The notes under the pieces: generated by a model
Told to the model about the DNA's origin: nothing
The model's database searches: none
What the model saw: only the letters and a program-made list of their open reading frames with translations
Assembly (NCBI GenBank): GCA_035277145.1
Contig: DATELA010000106.1
Span: 1 to 37,480, forward strand
DNA from: DASRAP01 sp035277145
GTDB taxonomy: Bacteria; Gemmatimonadota; Gemmatimonadetes; Gemmatimonadales; Gemmatimonadaceae
Reading direction: 5' to 3'
DNA length: 37,480 nucleotides
Shown here: one piece after another, positions 25,133 to 32,514 of the stretch
Position numbering within the stretch: the stretch's first letter is position 1
Layout of the letters: each line of letters begins with the position of its first letter
Made by a program: the position numbers and the translations under genes

Positions 25133-26185
25133 ATGACCGACGGCACGGTGATCACGGACAATCCGGTGCGCGCGGCGCGAAGCGTTCGCGACGCCGAGGA
25201 GTTCTGTGAGCGTCTGCTTCCGCGCGTCTCGCGAACGTTCGCGATCAGCATTCGCTTGCTCCCGGGCGAGCTCGGCCGGTCCGTTCTCTGTGCGTACCTG
25301 CTGTGCCGGGTCGCGGACACGATCGAGGATGAACACAACCGCTCCGCCGGCGACAAAGCGCGGTTACTCGACGCGATGCTCGTCGCGTTCAGCGGAGTCG
25401 CCGAGGCGAATGCGTTTCAGGCACAGTGCGCGAATGTGACCGGCGATCCCGCGCACGCGGAATTGGTGCATGGCGCCGCCGACGTGTTTACGCTTTGGCG
25501 CGATCTTCCCGAGCGTTCGCGGGAACACGTGCGGCGTTGGGTCGACGAAATGGTACGCGGCATGCGGAAGATCGTGCTCGCGCATCCGTCCGGCGTGCGC
25601 CTGCAAACGCTCGACGATTACCGCGAGTACTGCTACTACGTCGCGGGAACGGTCGGATACATGCTCACCGATTTGTGGCGCGAACACTCACCGCCGGTCA
25701 CCGAGCGTGTGTACGATGCGCTGAAGCTGAAAGCGCGCGCGTTCGGCGAAGCGCTACAAACCGTGAACATTTTGAAGGACGTTGCGGTCGACGCGGAGCG
25801 CGAAAACAACATCTACATCCCGGAACAGTTGCTCCGCGCGCATGGAAGTTCACACGCAACGATTCTGAGCCCCGCACACGAAACGGCGAATCACGCGGCG
25901 CTCGCGACGTTGATTCAGCTCGCGTGGAAAAATCTCGATGACGCGCGCGACTATTTGTTGCTGGTACCGCGGCGCGCGTTCGCGGTGCGTTTGTTCTGCG
26001 TGTTGCCGCTGTTGTACGCGTACGCGACGTTGCGCGAACTCACGAAGTCGCGAGCAATGCTGCGGTCCGGCGGAAACGTCAAGATTTCGCGCCGCGAAGT
26101 GCGCACACTGATGTTTGCGGGAATGGCGCTCGCGTGCAGCAATTCGGGAATAGCCTGGCTCGTGCGGCGCGTGCGTCGAGCCTGA
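25133..26185 (+). CDS. Squalene/phytoene synthase family protein
   Basis: A 350-residue head-to-head prenyltransferase. The first Asp-rich motif is RVADTIEDE and the second is NILKDVAVDAERENNIYIP, both needed to bind Mg2+ and the diphosphates. The block YCYYVAGTVGYMLTDLW is closer to squalene synthases (YCHYVAGLVG) than to plant-type phytoene synthases, so farnesyl diphosphate to squalene is the better guess. That route could feed hopanoids or, in some bacteria, C30 carotenoids. There is no hpnD/hpnE neighbour. The C-terminal region is hydrophobic, suggesting membrane association. The gene is divergent from the FAD-linked oxidase and ends 44 bp before the convergent porin stop. Confidence 0.88.
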   Translation: MTDGTVITDNPVRAARSVRDAEEFCERLLPRVSRTFAISIRLLPGELGRSVLCAYLLCRVADTIEDEHNRSAGDKARLLDAMLVAFSGVAEANAFQAQCANVTGDPAHAELVHGAADVFTLWRDLPERSREHVRRWVDEMVRGMRKIVLAHPSGVRLQTLDDYREYCYYVAGTVGYMLTDLWREHSPPVTERVYDALKLKARAFGEALQTVNILKDVAVDAERENNIYIPEQLLRAHGSSHATILSPAHETANHAALATLIQLAWKNLDDARDYLLLVPRRAFAVRLFCVLPLLYAYATLRELTKSRAMLRSGGNVKISRREVRTLMFAGMALACSNSGIAWLVRRVRRA

Positions 26186-26198
26186 GCAGTACGCATCG

Positions 26199-26219
26199 CT
26201 ACAGACTACAGGCTACCGA
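26199..26219. repeat. Three 7-base CTACNNN units
   Basis: CTACAGA, CTACAGG and CTACCGA in tandem, 13 bp after the prenyltransferase stop and before the convergent porin stop. The unit family is the same as at 13264-13305, which points to a dispersed repeat and not coincidence. Confidence 0.65.
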
Positions 26220-26228
26220 CTTTGTTGT

Positions 26229-27299
26229 TCAGAACGTCACCGCTAGCGACGTGACGAGCACCATGTTCAGTCGCGCAAATCCACCGGCCGATCCGCTGTC
26301 GAGGAAAATGTTGTCGCGCGCGCGAAGCATGCGGAACTCGGTGCGCAGTGCAACGCCGTCTTCGGGCTCGAAGTCCACGCCGCCCGCTGCGCCCCATCCG
26401 CGGAATGGCACGGAGGGTTGCCCCGTTCTCAGCACGATCTGATGCTCGTCTTCGAACGCTTCGACGCGCACGGACGCTGTCGTGCGCTGTGTCATCTGCA
26501 ATCGCGCCGTCAGCGCGGTGCCCCACCAACTGTGTGCAGTACCCACGGTGTCTTGCCGTCCGCCGTCCACGGCCATTAGCAGCGTGAGCTCGCGCAACGC
26601 AAACCGCGCACTGACGCCGTTGTAAAAACGCATGCGCGGCGGCAGCGAATCCGGTTGCTCGTTGCCGATCATGTTGTAGTACGCCAGCGTCACGCGCGGC
26701 GACAGCGTCCAGTCGAGCCGGCCACCGATCGACTTGTCCGAATTATTCTCGGCGATGTTGTTCCATCCGTTGACCACAACGGCGGTCGCAGTAAGCGACG
26801 GCGTCCACTCGTACGTGAATTTCGCGCCGGACGCGTAATACGGCGAAAAGTCTTTGATCAACGAACGCGTGTACATCAGGTTGTCGCGCGAAATCCAGCT
26901 CTCATTGCCGACGTGCGCGAAGAAGATTCCGGCGTCGAGCCAAAAGCCTTGTCCAAGACGCACGCCGACAACCGCTTCCTGAATGTGGCGCGTCAGCACA
27001 CCCGACGAATCAGCGCTCGGCTCGTTCCGGTAACCGGCTTCGACGCTCGTGCCGGCTTGCAGCGCGAGGCGCCCGCGCACGCGATCGCCGTCGAGAATCG
27101 CGTCGAGGTACGCGAGGCTGATGTTGAACTCTGCGTGACGCGCCGCCTGCGTCGTGAACGCGCGATCGCGAAAGAACGGCTTGCCCTGATCCCATGCGGC
27201 GTAGGCGTCGACGAATCCGCCGAAGGTTACGGATGGCTGCTGCGCGGCGAGGACCAAAGGTGCTGACGACGCGACAGCAAGAACCAGCCGGCGCCACAT
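26229..27299 (-). CDS. OmpL-like outer-membrane beta-barrel porin
   Basis: A 356-residue protein with a signal peptide (MWRRLVLAVASSAPLVLAAQ). The ATG at 27299 has GGAG about 9 nt upstream; the longer frame to 27356 lacks any such signal. The mature part begins SVTFGGFVDAYAAWDQGKPF and has RHAEFNISLAYLDAIL, the pattern of the putative beta-barrel porin-2 (OmpL-like) family. Alternating strands follow (GAKFTYEWTPSLTATAVVV, GVALRTEFRMLRARDNIF), and the last residue is Phe (LAVTF), the usual barrel-assembly signal. It probably forms a passive or substrate-specific pore. Substrate unknown. It is convergent with the prenyltransferase and divergent from the four-helix-bundle gene. Confidence 0.85.
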   Translation of the reverse strand: MWRRLVLAVASSAPLVLAAQQPSVTFGGFVDAYAAWDQGKPFFRDRAFTTQAARHAEFNISLAYLDAILDGDRVRGRLALQAGTSVEAGYRNEPSADSSGVLTRHIQEAVVGVRLGQGFWLDAGIFFAHVGNESWISRDNLMYTRSLIKDFSPYYASGAKFTYEWTPSLTATAVVVNGWNNIAENNSDKSIGGRLDWTLSPRVTLAYYNMIGNEQPDSLPPRMRFYNGVSARFALRELTLLMAVDGGRQDTVGTAHSWWGTALTARLQMTQRTTASVRVEAFEDEHQIVLRTGQPSVPFRGWGAAGGVDFEPEDGVALRTEFRMLRARDNIFLDSGSAGGFARLNMVLVTSLAVTF

Positions 27300-27459
27300 A
27301 GGAATGCTCCGTTCGGGTGGGGGAATCTCGCACGGAGTACGTCCGGGCCGCCACAAAGCTCCCGCCCCGCGTTTTTCTGCTTATGCGTGCGCTGAAATGG
27401 TTGCAGTGTTTTCGCGGTTGGCTTGCATACTCCGCGCTCACCCAACCGGAAACGCAGTC

Positions 27460-27822
27460 ATGTCACCCAAGAACTTCACCGACCTCGTCGTCTGGAAAAA
27501 ATCAGCGAGGATTTCAGATATCATTTGCCGGATTACCGCGGAACGCGCGCGCCCGGAAGACATGGGACTCATAGCCGACATGTGCGACTCCGCACTCGCG
27601 GTGCAGTCGGCGATTACGCAAGCGCACTGCGGGCGCCCAGCGGCTTCTCGCAAGTCGTTGGCGGTTGCGCGCGGCAAGGTCGCGCGGCTCGAGTCGCTGT
27701 GCGAAATCGCCGAACGTGTGAACTTCGTTCCAGCGGGAACCCTCGCAACGGTGCGCGCCGAAATGCGCGAACTGTATCTGATGTTGACGAGGATGCGCGA
27801 GAGAATCCGCGAGCAGAGCTGA
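27460..27822 (+). CDS. Four-helix-bundle protein (23S rRNA intervening-sequence protein family)
   Basis: A 120-residue protein of the S23/IVP four-helix-bundle family. The N-terminus NFTDLVVWKKSARISDIICR matches the family FxDLxVWQKA motif; then ADMCDSALAVQSAITQAHCG and SKSLAVARGKVARLESLCEIAE correspond to helices 2 and 3. These proteins form pentameric barrels and are related to bAvd of diversity-generating retroelements. Their role is unclear, and they often occur with repeats or within rRNA insertions. Here there is no rRNA or reverse transcriptase nearby. The ATG at 27460 gives the standard N-terminus; the frame opens at 27304 but upstream is leader. It is convergent with the hydroxyacyl-CoA dehydrogenase gene, 10 bp away. 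Confidence 0.8.
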   Translation: MSPKNFTDLVVWKKSARISDIICRITAERARPEDMGLIADMCDSALAVQSAITQAHCGRPAASRKSLAVARGKVARLESLCEIAERVNFVPAGTLATVRAEMRELYLMLTRMRERIREQS

Positions 27823-27832
27823 CGCGCCGGAA

Positions 27833-28735
27833 CTACGTGCGCCCGCCCCGCGACGCGAGCGCTGCGTTGACCACAGGTTCGGCACCGGAATAATCGTAGA
27901 ATCCCTTGCCCGATTTCCTTCCGTACCAACCCGCGGTGACCATGCGCTTGAGCAACGGCGGCGGCGCATAGCGCTTCTCGCGGTATTCTCCGAAAAAGAT
28001 CTCGGCGATTTTGAGCGTGGTATCGAGTCCGACAAAATCGAGCAGCGTGAACGGACCCATCGGGTGCCCGCAACCAAGCCGCATCGCTTTGTCGATGTCT
28101 TCGACGGATGCAACGCCCGACTCGAACGCGTTCACCGCGTCGAGCATGTACGGCACCAGCAGAAAGTTCACGACGAAACCGCTGCGATCTTTTGCGACGA
28201 TTGGGTCTTTGCCCAGCGCACGCGCGAGCGCGAGCGCCGAGTTCACGGTTGCATCGCTTGTGCCAACGGCGCGCACAACCTCAACGAGCGGCATGAGCGG
28301 CACTGGATTGAAAAAGTGCAAGCCGCAGAATCGATCGGGCCGCTTGGTCATCGCCGCCATTTCTGCGATCACGAGTGATGACGTGTTCGACGCAAAGATG
28401 GTGCGTTCCGGACACAGCGTATCGAGTTCGCGGAACAGCGACTCCTTCAGCGCGAGATCTTCAGCGATGGCTTCGATGACCACGTCGCTGTCGCGCGCCG
28501 CGCCGATGTCAGTGGTGAACGTCAACTTTCCGAGCGCCGCGTCGCGCGCAGCCGGCGTGACTTTGCCTTTTTCGACGCCTTTGTCGAGCGATCGCTTGAT
28601 CGACGCGCTCGCTCGATCTGCGAGGCTGGGCGTGACTTCGCGGACAATCGTTGCGAGCCCGGCCTGCGCGCACACCTGCGCGATGCCCGAGCCCATGAGT
28701 CCGCCGCCCACAACAGTTACGCGCGTGATGATCAC
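27833..28735 (-). CDS. hbd: 3-hydroxyacyl-CoA (3-hydroxybutyryl-CoA) dehydrogenase
   Basis: A 300-residue NAD(P)-dependent dehydrogenase that interconverts 3-hydroxyacyl-CoA and 3-ketoacyl-CoA. The Rossmann motif is VTVVGGGLMGSGIAQVCAQAG, followed by FASNTSSLVIAEMA and the signature GLHFFNPVPLMPLVEVV with the catalytic His. The C-terminal domain has SGFVVNFLLVPYMLDAV and GHPMGPFTLLDFVGLDTTLK. It is the stand-alone short form (like Hbd), not the fused FadB type. It starts with GTG and lies 30 bp downstream of the 263-aa membrane protein on the same strand. The nearby thiolase and acyl-CoA dehydrogenase could act in the same pathway. It could serve butyrate-type metabolism, beta-oxidation or hydroxybutyrate supply. 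Confidence 0.93.
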   Translation of the reverse strand: MIITRVTVVGGGLMGSGIAQVCAQAGLATIVREVTPSLADRASASIKRSLDKGVEKGKVTPAARDAALGKLTFTTDIGAARDSDVVIEAIAEDLALKESLFRELDTLCPERTIFASNTSSLVIAEMAAMTKRPDRFCGLHFFNPVPLMPLVEVVRAVGTSDATVNSALALARALGKDPIVAKDRSGFVVNFLLVPYMLDAVNAFESGVASVEDIDKAMRLGCGHPMGPFTLLDFVGLDTTLKIAEIFFGEYREKRYAPPPLLKRMVTAGWYGRKSGKGFYDYSGAEPVVNAALASRGGRT

Positions 28736-28765
28736 CGAGGCATCTCCGCTGGCACGGACACCAAG

Positions 28766-29557
28766 CTACTGACCGAGCAGTTTCTCCACGAATCCCTTCG
28801 CGCGTTTCGCCGGTGCGCCGAATTCGACGCGATCCAGGAGCTGTTCGAGTGCCGTCGATGCGCGTATGACGACGGCGTGATGACTGCGCCGAATACCGTA
28901 CAACGCAACGAACGCGATCATGGCGATTGGCGAAACGATGATCGCGGGACTGAGGGGCACGAGCGCCAATCCGGCGGCGGCGGTTGCGATTCCCAAACCG
29001 CTGACGACCGTCGTGCCGGTGACCGCGCGACCCCGCGCTTGCGCAATCGAGGCTTCGACGCGCACGTGTGAACGCTGTGCGTCCACGGCGACCACCGTTA
29101 CGGCGATGTCGTCCGCGGCGCGAAGATGCGACCCGATGTTCGGCCCCGCGAGCTGGCTCTTCATCGTGTCGAAGAAACCGCGCTTCGGTTCCCATTGCAT
29201 GCCGTCGGCGTATCGCCGCTTGACGTCGAACGACAACTCCCCGCGCATCAGTTCGTCGAGATTCGCGATGGCGGCTGCGGGCGTTCCGGGCACGACGCGC
29301 GTTGACGCAATCGTGGTGGCGCCGAACCACGCGCCGCGAAGGCCACGCGCGACCGGCAGGCCGGCGCGACCGCGCTCCTCTGCGATCGCCTGGCGCAATG
29401 CATCAGGCGACAGTCCGACTTCTTTGCCAAGCTCAAGAATCTGATCGTCACTCAGCGCGCCCGTCGGCTCTTCGCTCTGCTGTCCGTGCAATTGCGACGC
29501 GCGCGACAACACGCGTTCCAGCGCGACACGGTCGAGCGGCGGGCGAGGAGATGTCAC
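28766..29557 (-). CDS. Membrane protein with N-terminal helical domain, unknown
   Basis: A 263-residue protein. Residues about 12-65 form a helical region (DQILELGKEVGLSPDALRQAIAEE) resembling short helical modules seen in lineage-specific membrane proteins. The middle contains polar strand-rich segments. Two adjacent hydrophobic segments lie around 185-220 (VVSGLGIATAAAGLALVP and AIIVSPIAMIAFVALYG). The C-terminal tail is charged (VEFGAPAKRAKGFVEKLLGQ). Topology is probably both termini cytoplasmic. No enzyme motif was seen. The GTG start at 29557 lies inside a 7-base repeat and lacks a Shine-Dalgarno, so an internal GTG (residue 15) is possible. It may be cotranscribed with hbd. Confidence 0.7.
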   Translation of the reverse strand: MTSPRPPLDRVALERVLSRASQLHGQQSEEPTGALSDDQILELGKEVGLSPDALRQAIAEERGRAGLPVARGLRGAWFGATTIASTRVVPGTPAAAIANLDELMRGELSFDVKRRYADGMQWEPKRGFFDTMKSQLAGPNIGSHLRAADDIAVTVVAVDAQRSHVRVEASIAQARGRAVTGTTVVSGLGIATAAAGLALVPLSPAIIVSPIAMIAFVALYGIRRSHHAVVIRASTALEQLLDRVEFGAPAKRAKGFVEKLLGQ

Positions 29558-29558
29558 A

Positions 29559-29621
29559 GCGAGGAGCGAGGAGCGAAAGAAAGGATCAAGAAGCGAGTCT
29601 GAGAATCGAGTAGCGAGAATC
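29559..29621. repeat. Seven-base-period GCGAGGA repeat
   Basis: Two exact GCGAGGA units (29559-29572), then GCGAAAG and degenerate units, and near the end GAGAATC, GAGTAGC, GAGAATC (29601-29621). It overlaps the upstream edge of the GTG start at 29557. Its first 21 bases, read with the start codon, match the thyX start region at 19 of 21 positions. Confidence 0.7.
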
Positions 29622-29653
29622 TACGATATCGCGCGTCACTTGATTCAAACGAC

Positions 29654-29811
29654 AACTACAAACGCAACGCAGAGCCGCTGAGAACGCAGAGGTTCGCAGA
29701 GGAAGACTTGTGGTAACTGCTCGCGCACGGCAGGACCCGGCAGCGCGAGCGCAGTTACCAAAGTTCCTCTCTGCGGTCCTCTGCGTCCTCTGCCCCTCTG
29801 CGTTGCGTTTG
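29654..29811. repeat. R3: palindromic CGCAGAG element
   Basis: Left arm from AACTACAAACGCAACG at 29654 with CGCAGAG words; right arm ends CGTTGCGTTTG at 29811. The inner stem is GGTAACTGC (29712-29720) pairing with GCAGTTACC, then CTCGCGC/GCGCGAG. Compared with R1 (GGTAACAGC/GCTGTTACC), one base pair has changed from A-T to T-A on both arms. It lies beyond the 3' end of the thiolase gene. The stretch 29558-29835 has no gene, only this and the 7-base repeat. Confidence 0.92.
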
Positions 29812-29835
29812 CTGGTCCGTCGCTGCCGCGACGAC

Positions 29836-31020
29836 CTAGTGAGCGATCTCGACGATCACGGCGATCCCCTGTCCGCCGCCGATGCACGCCGCGCCGAGCC
29901 CGAATCGTTTCCCGCTGTGTCGCAGTGAATGAATGAGGTGCGCGGTAATGCGCGCGCCGGACGCCGCGAGCGGATGCGACAACGCAATCGCACCGCCGTG
30001 CACGTTGAGTTTCTCTCGCGGAATTCCAAGTTCGCGTTCCACCGCAACGGTTTGCGATGCGAACGCTTCGTTGATCTCGATCAGATCCATCTGCGCGAGC
30101 GTCATGCCGGCCCGATCGAGCGCGAGCTTGGCCGCAGGCACCGGGCCAATTCCCATGACAGTCGGATCAACGCCGACGACCGCGGAACTCACAAACCGCG
30201 CGAGCGGTTTCGCGCCGTGCTTCCGCGCGGCATTCTCGCTCGCCAACACCAGCGCGCCCGCGCCATCGCCAATACCGGATGCGTTGCCCGCGGTGACCGT
30301 GCCGTTCTCGCGAAACAACGCGCGAAGTTTGGCGAGTCCTTCCGCCGTCGAGTCGGGACGCATGTGTTCATCGCGCGCAAAACTCTCGGCGGTTTTCGCT
30401 TTGGGACGCTGCACGGACACTGCAACGACTTCATCGTCGTACGCGCCGCTCGCCCATCCATCGCGCGCGAGTTGCTGTGAACGCAGCGCGAACTCATCGA
30501 CGTCGCGACGCGTCAGCTTGTACCGATCTGCGAGATTCTCAGCGGTCTCCGCCATCGCACATCCCGCATACGCATCGCGCAGCGCTTCGGTGAGCGTGTC
30601 GACAAGCGGCGGATTCACGCCCAGTCCGATTCCCCAGCGAATGTTGCGCGCGGCAAACGGGGCCTGCGACATCGATTCTCCACCGCCGACCAGCGCAACC
30701 TCTGCCTCGCCCGATGTGATCGCATTGACGCCCTGCACGATCGCCTCGAATCCCGACCCGCAAAGCCGATTCACCGTGAGCGACGGCGTCTCGATGCGGC
30801 ATCCCGCGCGCAGCGCGATGTGCCGCGCGTAGTAACACGCATCGGCCGACGTTTGCAACACGTTGCCAAACACAGTGGTGTCGACAGCAGCTGCCGGCAC
30901 CTGCGCACGTTCGATTGCTGCGCGCGCGGCGTGCACCGCGAGATCCGTCGCCGTGAAATCCTTGAGCGCGCCGCCAAATGCGCCGAACGGTGTGCGAACT
31001 GCGGAGAGAAATACAGTCAC
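29836..31020 (-). CDS. Acetyl-CoA C-acetyltransferase (thiolase)
   Basis: A 394-residue thiolase joining or cleaving acyl-CoA and acetyl-CoA (acetoacetyl-CoA chemistry). The nucleophilic Cys is in NRLCGSGFEAIVQG; VGGGESMSQAP follows. The second active-site region is GGAIALSHPLAASGARI with the catalytic His (canonical GHPxGASG; here Ser-His-Pro-Leu-Ala-Ala-Ser-Gly), and the C-terminal Cys is in GAACIGGGQGIAV. The length is typical for biosynthetic or degradative tetrameric thiolases of AtoB/PhaA type. The GTG start overlaps the stop of the zinc-ribbon gene (GTGA), so the two are translationally coupled. Direction cannot be read from sequence. With hbd and a phasin-like protein nearby, hydroxybutyrate metabolism is possible. 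Confidence 0.94.
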   Translation of the reverse strand: MTVFLSAVRTPFGAFGGALKDFTATDLAVHAARAAIERAQVPAAAVDTTVFGNVLQTSADACYYARHIALRAGCRIETPSLTVNRLCGSGFEAIVQGVNAITSGEAEVALVGGGESMSQAPFAARNIRWGIGLGVNPPLVDTLTEALRDAYAGCAMAETAENLADRYKLTRRDVDEFALRSQQLARDGWASGAYDDEVVAVSVQRPKAKTAESFARDEHMRPDSTAEGLAKLRALFRENGTVTAGNASGIGDGAGALVLASENAARKHGAKPLARFVSSAVVGVDPTVMGIGPVPAAKLALDRAGMTLAQMDLIEINEAFASQTVAVERELGIPREKLNVHGGAIALSHPLAASGARITAHLIHSLRHSGKRFGLGAACIGGGQGIAVIVEIAH

Positions 31021-31658
31021 TTAGCTCCTATCGCGCGTCCGCATGTTACGCAGAACCGCCAACCCGGCTGAATCTCGGCCGAACATCCGGGACAACGGCG
31101 CAGCGCAACATTCAATCCGCATTGTGGACAGAACTGAACCGGGCGTCCGCTCGGCAATCCCTGGCCACAGAACTGACATACCGCGGGCGCCGTGACGCGC
31201 GGCGTCGGAACCGCTGCGGTGGGATCGCCAACGGGAGAAAGTTTCGGCGATGTAATTCGCACCGGCGAAGCGCCGCGTGTTGCCGGCGCTGACGGAAGTT
31301 GTTCCGGTGTCAGGTTCAGCGCGCGACGCAGCGGCTCACGTCCCAGCGTAATGCGCGCGGCACCGTATGTGCGCAGCGCAGTCAAATCGGGATTCTTCGA
31401 TTCCAGTTCGCGCCGCAAGTCGTCTTGCAGCGATTCGTCCGCGAACACGTATCCACCCTCGCCGGCTACGAGCCGCATCAACAACAACTCGTAGTCTTCG
31501 TTTGTCGCGATACCGAGTTCTTTGCGCATGGCGCTGTACGGCGCCCACCGCGCGGAAATCTCCGCGATTTCCAGCGGCTGCACGATTGCATCGGGACGCG
31601 CCGCGTGCAGTGAGCGCGCGACGTGATTGAACAAAACGCCGAGATCGTCGGCGGACAC
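31017..31658 (-). CDS. Double zinc-ribbon protein
   Basis: About 213 residues from the GTG at 31658, which follows the stop of the upstream small protein by one base; an in-frame ATG at 31700 is an alternative. The N-terminal half is helical (VLFNHVARSLHAARPDAIVQ, MRKELGIATNEDYELLLMRL). A Pro/Ser/Thr-rich linker leads to two zinc ribbons at the C-terminus, with four CxxC pairs: CQFC, CPQC, CPGC and CVTC. Such ribbons often mediate protein or nucleic-acid contacts. It is coupled to the thiolase by a 4-nt overlap, which is an unusual partner. Function unknown; the pairing may only reflect operon order. Confidence 0.8.
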   Translation of the reverse strand: MSADDLGVLFNHVARSLHAARPDAIVQPLEIAEISARWAPYSAMRKELGIATNEDYELLLMRLVAGEGGYVFADESLQDDLRRELESKNPDLTALRTYGAARITLGREPLRRALNLTPEQLPSAPATRGASPVRITSPKLSPVGDPTAAVPTPRVTAPAVCQFCGQGLPSGRPVQFCPQCGLNVALRRCPGCSAEIQPGWRFCVTCGRAIGAK

Positions 31659-31659
31659 G

Positions 31660-31842
31660 CTAGCGTCCCACCTGCTTCTCGAGTCGCGAGTCGATGTCAT
31701 TGTTCACGCCGCCGCGTGCGCCCGCGCCCGCGCGACTCACCAGACGCTTCACGATGTTCGAGTCGTGCGTTTGAGCGTCACTGAATCCGAGGAAATAGCC
31801 GATCGCAATACCGACGATGAGCAGCACGATGACGCGAAACAT
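31660..31842 (-). CDS. Small single-pass membrane protein, 60 aa
   Basis: The ATG at 31842 opens MFRVIVLLIVGIAIGYFLGF, one N-terminal membrane helix, followed by a short polar tail (NIVKRLVSRAG, DIDSRLEKQVGR). The stop is one base before the zinc-ribbon GTG start, so the two are closely coupled. The pattern suits a membrane anchor or a YtxH-like stress protein, but no family is certain. The open frame extends 12 codons upstream to 31878, without a better start. Confidence 0.72.
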   Translation of the reverse strand: MFRVIVLLIVGIAIGYFLGFSDAQTHDSNIVKRLVSRAGAGARGGVNNDIDSRLEKQVGR

Positions 31843-31896
31843 GGGAGTTGGGTGATGAGTGTAGGTCAGTATACCCAATAACCCGGACTGTGCGCC

Positions 31897-32514
31897 CTAC
31901 GCGCCAGCAACAGGGTGCGGCAGCGGACGTCCCGCGCGAAACTCGTGCGGAAACTTTTCGAGCACGTCCCCGTCGTCTGCGCGTCCCTTCCACCACTCGG
32001 AGAATCCCGACGATACCAGGCCGTCCGAATGCGTTTGTTGTTCGGCGGCGCGCACCGCGAGGTCGTTCGCGTATTCGTTTTGTGCGTGACCATCGTGTCC
32101 GCGCACCCAGCGCCACTGCACCACGTGTGGCGATGCGGCGCGCAGCGCGTCGTGCCACAGTTCGAGGTTCTCGATTGGGCCGCTCTTGCGTTTCCATCCT
32201 TTCGCGGCCCATCCGTGCACCCAATCCGTCATGCCGTCGACGATGTAGCGCGAATCCGTCGTAAACACGACGCGAAAGCGTTTCCCTTTGGCTGCGAGCG
32301 CATCGAACGCCGAAATCACTGAGCGCAGCGCCATGCGATTGTTCGTCGTCGCACGCGCGCTGACCCACAAGTCGCGGCGAACGAGGCGCTGACTCGCTGT
32401 CAGGAATTCGACGAGTACACCGGCGCCGCCAGGGTTGTCTCCATCACGCCCGTTGCCGAGGCACGACTCGTCGGCGTACACGGCGACGAGCGGCAGCGCT
32501 ACGCGCGCGTCCAC
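31897..32514 (-). CDS. rnhA: RNase HI-like protein lacking the catalytic glutamate
   Basis: About 205 residues from the GTG at 32514; the longer frame to 32619 is antisense-like and overlaps the upstream gene. The fold is RNase HI: VYADESCLGN (Asp15, first carboxylate), TTNNRMALRSVI, TDSRYIVDGMTDW (Asp87) and RGHDGHAQNEYANDLA (Asp151). In E. coli RNase HI the second motif is NNRMEL with essential Glu48; here the residue is Ala62. A short insert (GRDGD) lies after the first motif. The other three carboxylates are kept. Nuclease activity may be reduced, or a nearby acid such as Glu16 may substitute. It overlaps the 3' end of the M20 deacylase by 16 nt. No signal peptide. Confidence 0.85.
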   Translation of the reverse strand: MDARVALPLVAVYADESCLGNGRDGDNPGGAGVLVEFLTASQRLVRRDLWVSARATTNNRMALRSVISAFDALAAKGKRFRVVFTTDSRYIVDGMTDWVHGWAAKGWKRKSGPIENLELWHDALRAASPHVVQWRWVRGHDGHAQNEYANDLAVRAAEQQTHSDGLVSSGFSEWWKGRADDGDVLEKFPHEFRAGRPLPHPVAGA

